From: Candidatus Bipolaricaulota bacterium
GTDB lineage: Bacteria; Bipolaricaulota; Bipolaricaulia; RBG-16-55-9
Direction: 5' to 3'
DNA length: 5,175 nt
Assembly: GCA_018609825.1 (NCBI GenBank)
Contig: JAHEOA010000094.1
Span: 1-5,175, forward strand
Shown: positions 5,132 to 5,175 of the stretch, one piece after another
How the letters are laid out: the number at the start of each line of letters is the position of its first letter
How positions within the stretch are numbered: position 1 is the stretch's first letter
Position numbers and translations under genes: made by a program
The notes under the pieces: generated by a model
What the model saw: the letters and a program-made list of their open reading frames with translations, nothing else
Database searches by the model: none
What the model was told of the DNA's origin: nothing

Positions 5132-5175
5132 TCAGGACGAGGGGGTGAACCAGAGCGGGTTGGTCATCGCGCGGA
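5132..5175 (-). CDS. Possible C-terminal end of an upstream minus-strand gene (partial)
   Basis: The minus-strand frame entering at the window edge reads RAMTNPLWFTPSS and stops at TGA (5134-5132). Only 13 codons are visible. The TNPLW phrase resembles the closing strand of some PHP/CehA-McbA-type metallohydrolases, which often end in a (T/S)NP(I/L)(W/Y) motif, but this is too little to assign. If real, it would be co-oriented with the Spy-like gene, with about 179 bases between them and a separate promoter for the latter. Confidence 0.3.
   Translation of the reverse strand, partial: RAMTNPLWFTPSS

Noticed and set aside
5065..5175. Plus-strand open frame from a GTG near 5059 running off the window edge
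   Set aside because: There is no convincing ribosome site or domain signal, and it conflicts with the minus-strand tail at 5132-5175. It is too short to support.
1..5175. Search for CRISPR arrays, tRNA/rRNA genes, insertion sequences and direct repeats
   Set aside because: No repeated units with regular spacing, no tRNA-like cloverleaf and no transposase or terminal inverted repeats were seen by eye on either strand.

Overview
This 5.2 kb window is GC-rich and tightly packed. Its gene content points to a diderm (Gram-negative-type) bacterium: an inner-membrane MCE/Mla lipid transporter, a signal-peptide protein ending in aromatic beta-strands like an outer-membrane barrel, and a second exported protein. 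Nothing seen fixes the phylum. The permease-ATPase-MCE gene order is common outside enterobacteria (E. coli uses mlaFEDCB), so the source is probably not an enterobacterium.

Layout: (1) positions 1-311, plus strand, hold the C-terminal half of a HAD-family phosphatase/phosphomutase cut by the window edge. (2) 312-532 is non-coding and carries a perfect 16-bp hairpin between convergent genes. (3) 533-1627, minus strand, encodes an exported, probably outer-membrane beta-barrel protein with a helical insert. (4) 1628-1779 is a divergent promoter region with one extended -10 promoter on each strand. (5) 1780-4048, plus strand, is a three-gene operon, mlaE-mlaF-mlaD: permease, ATPase and membrane-anchored MCE substrate-binding protein. 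(6) 4049-4103 is a short convergent gap with a second U-tract-less hairpin. (7) 4104-4952, minus strand, encodes an exported, helix-rich protein with two LTxxQ-like motifs resembling Spy/CpxP-type periplasmic proteins, with its own TATAAT promoter. (8) 4953-5131 is upstream/intergenic DNA, and 5132-5175 (minus) may be the last codons of another gene.

How the genes work together: MlaE, MlaF and MlaD should form an inner-membrane ABC complex moving phospholipid or a related hydrophobic molecule between the membranes. No mlaB (STAS) or mlaC (periplasmic carrier) lies in the window. The MlaD has an extended helical region ending in a second hydrophobic segment. A putative outer-membrane barrel is transcribed divergently from the same 152-bp region. 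A functional link between the barrel (and perhaps the Spy-like protein) and the transporter is a reasonable hypothesis from position only. The HAD gene looks unrelated.
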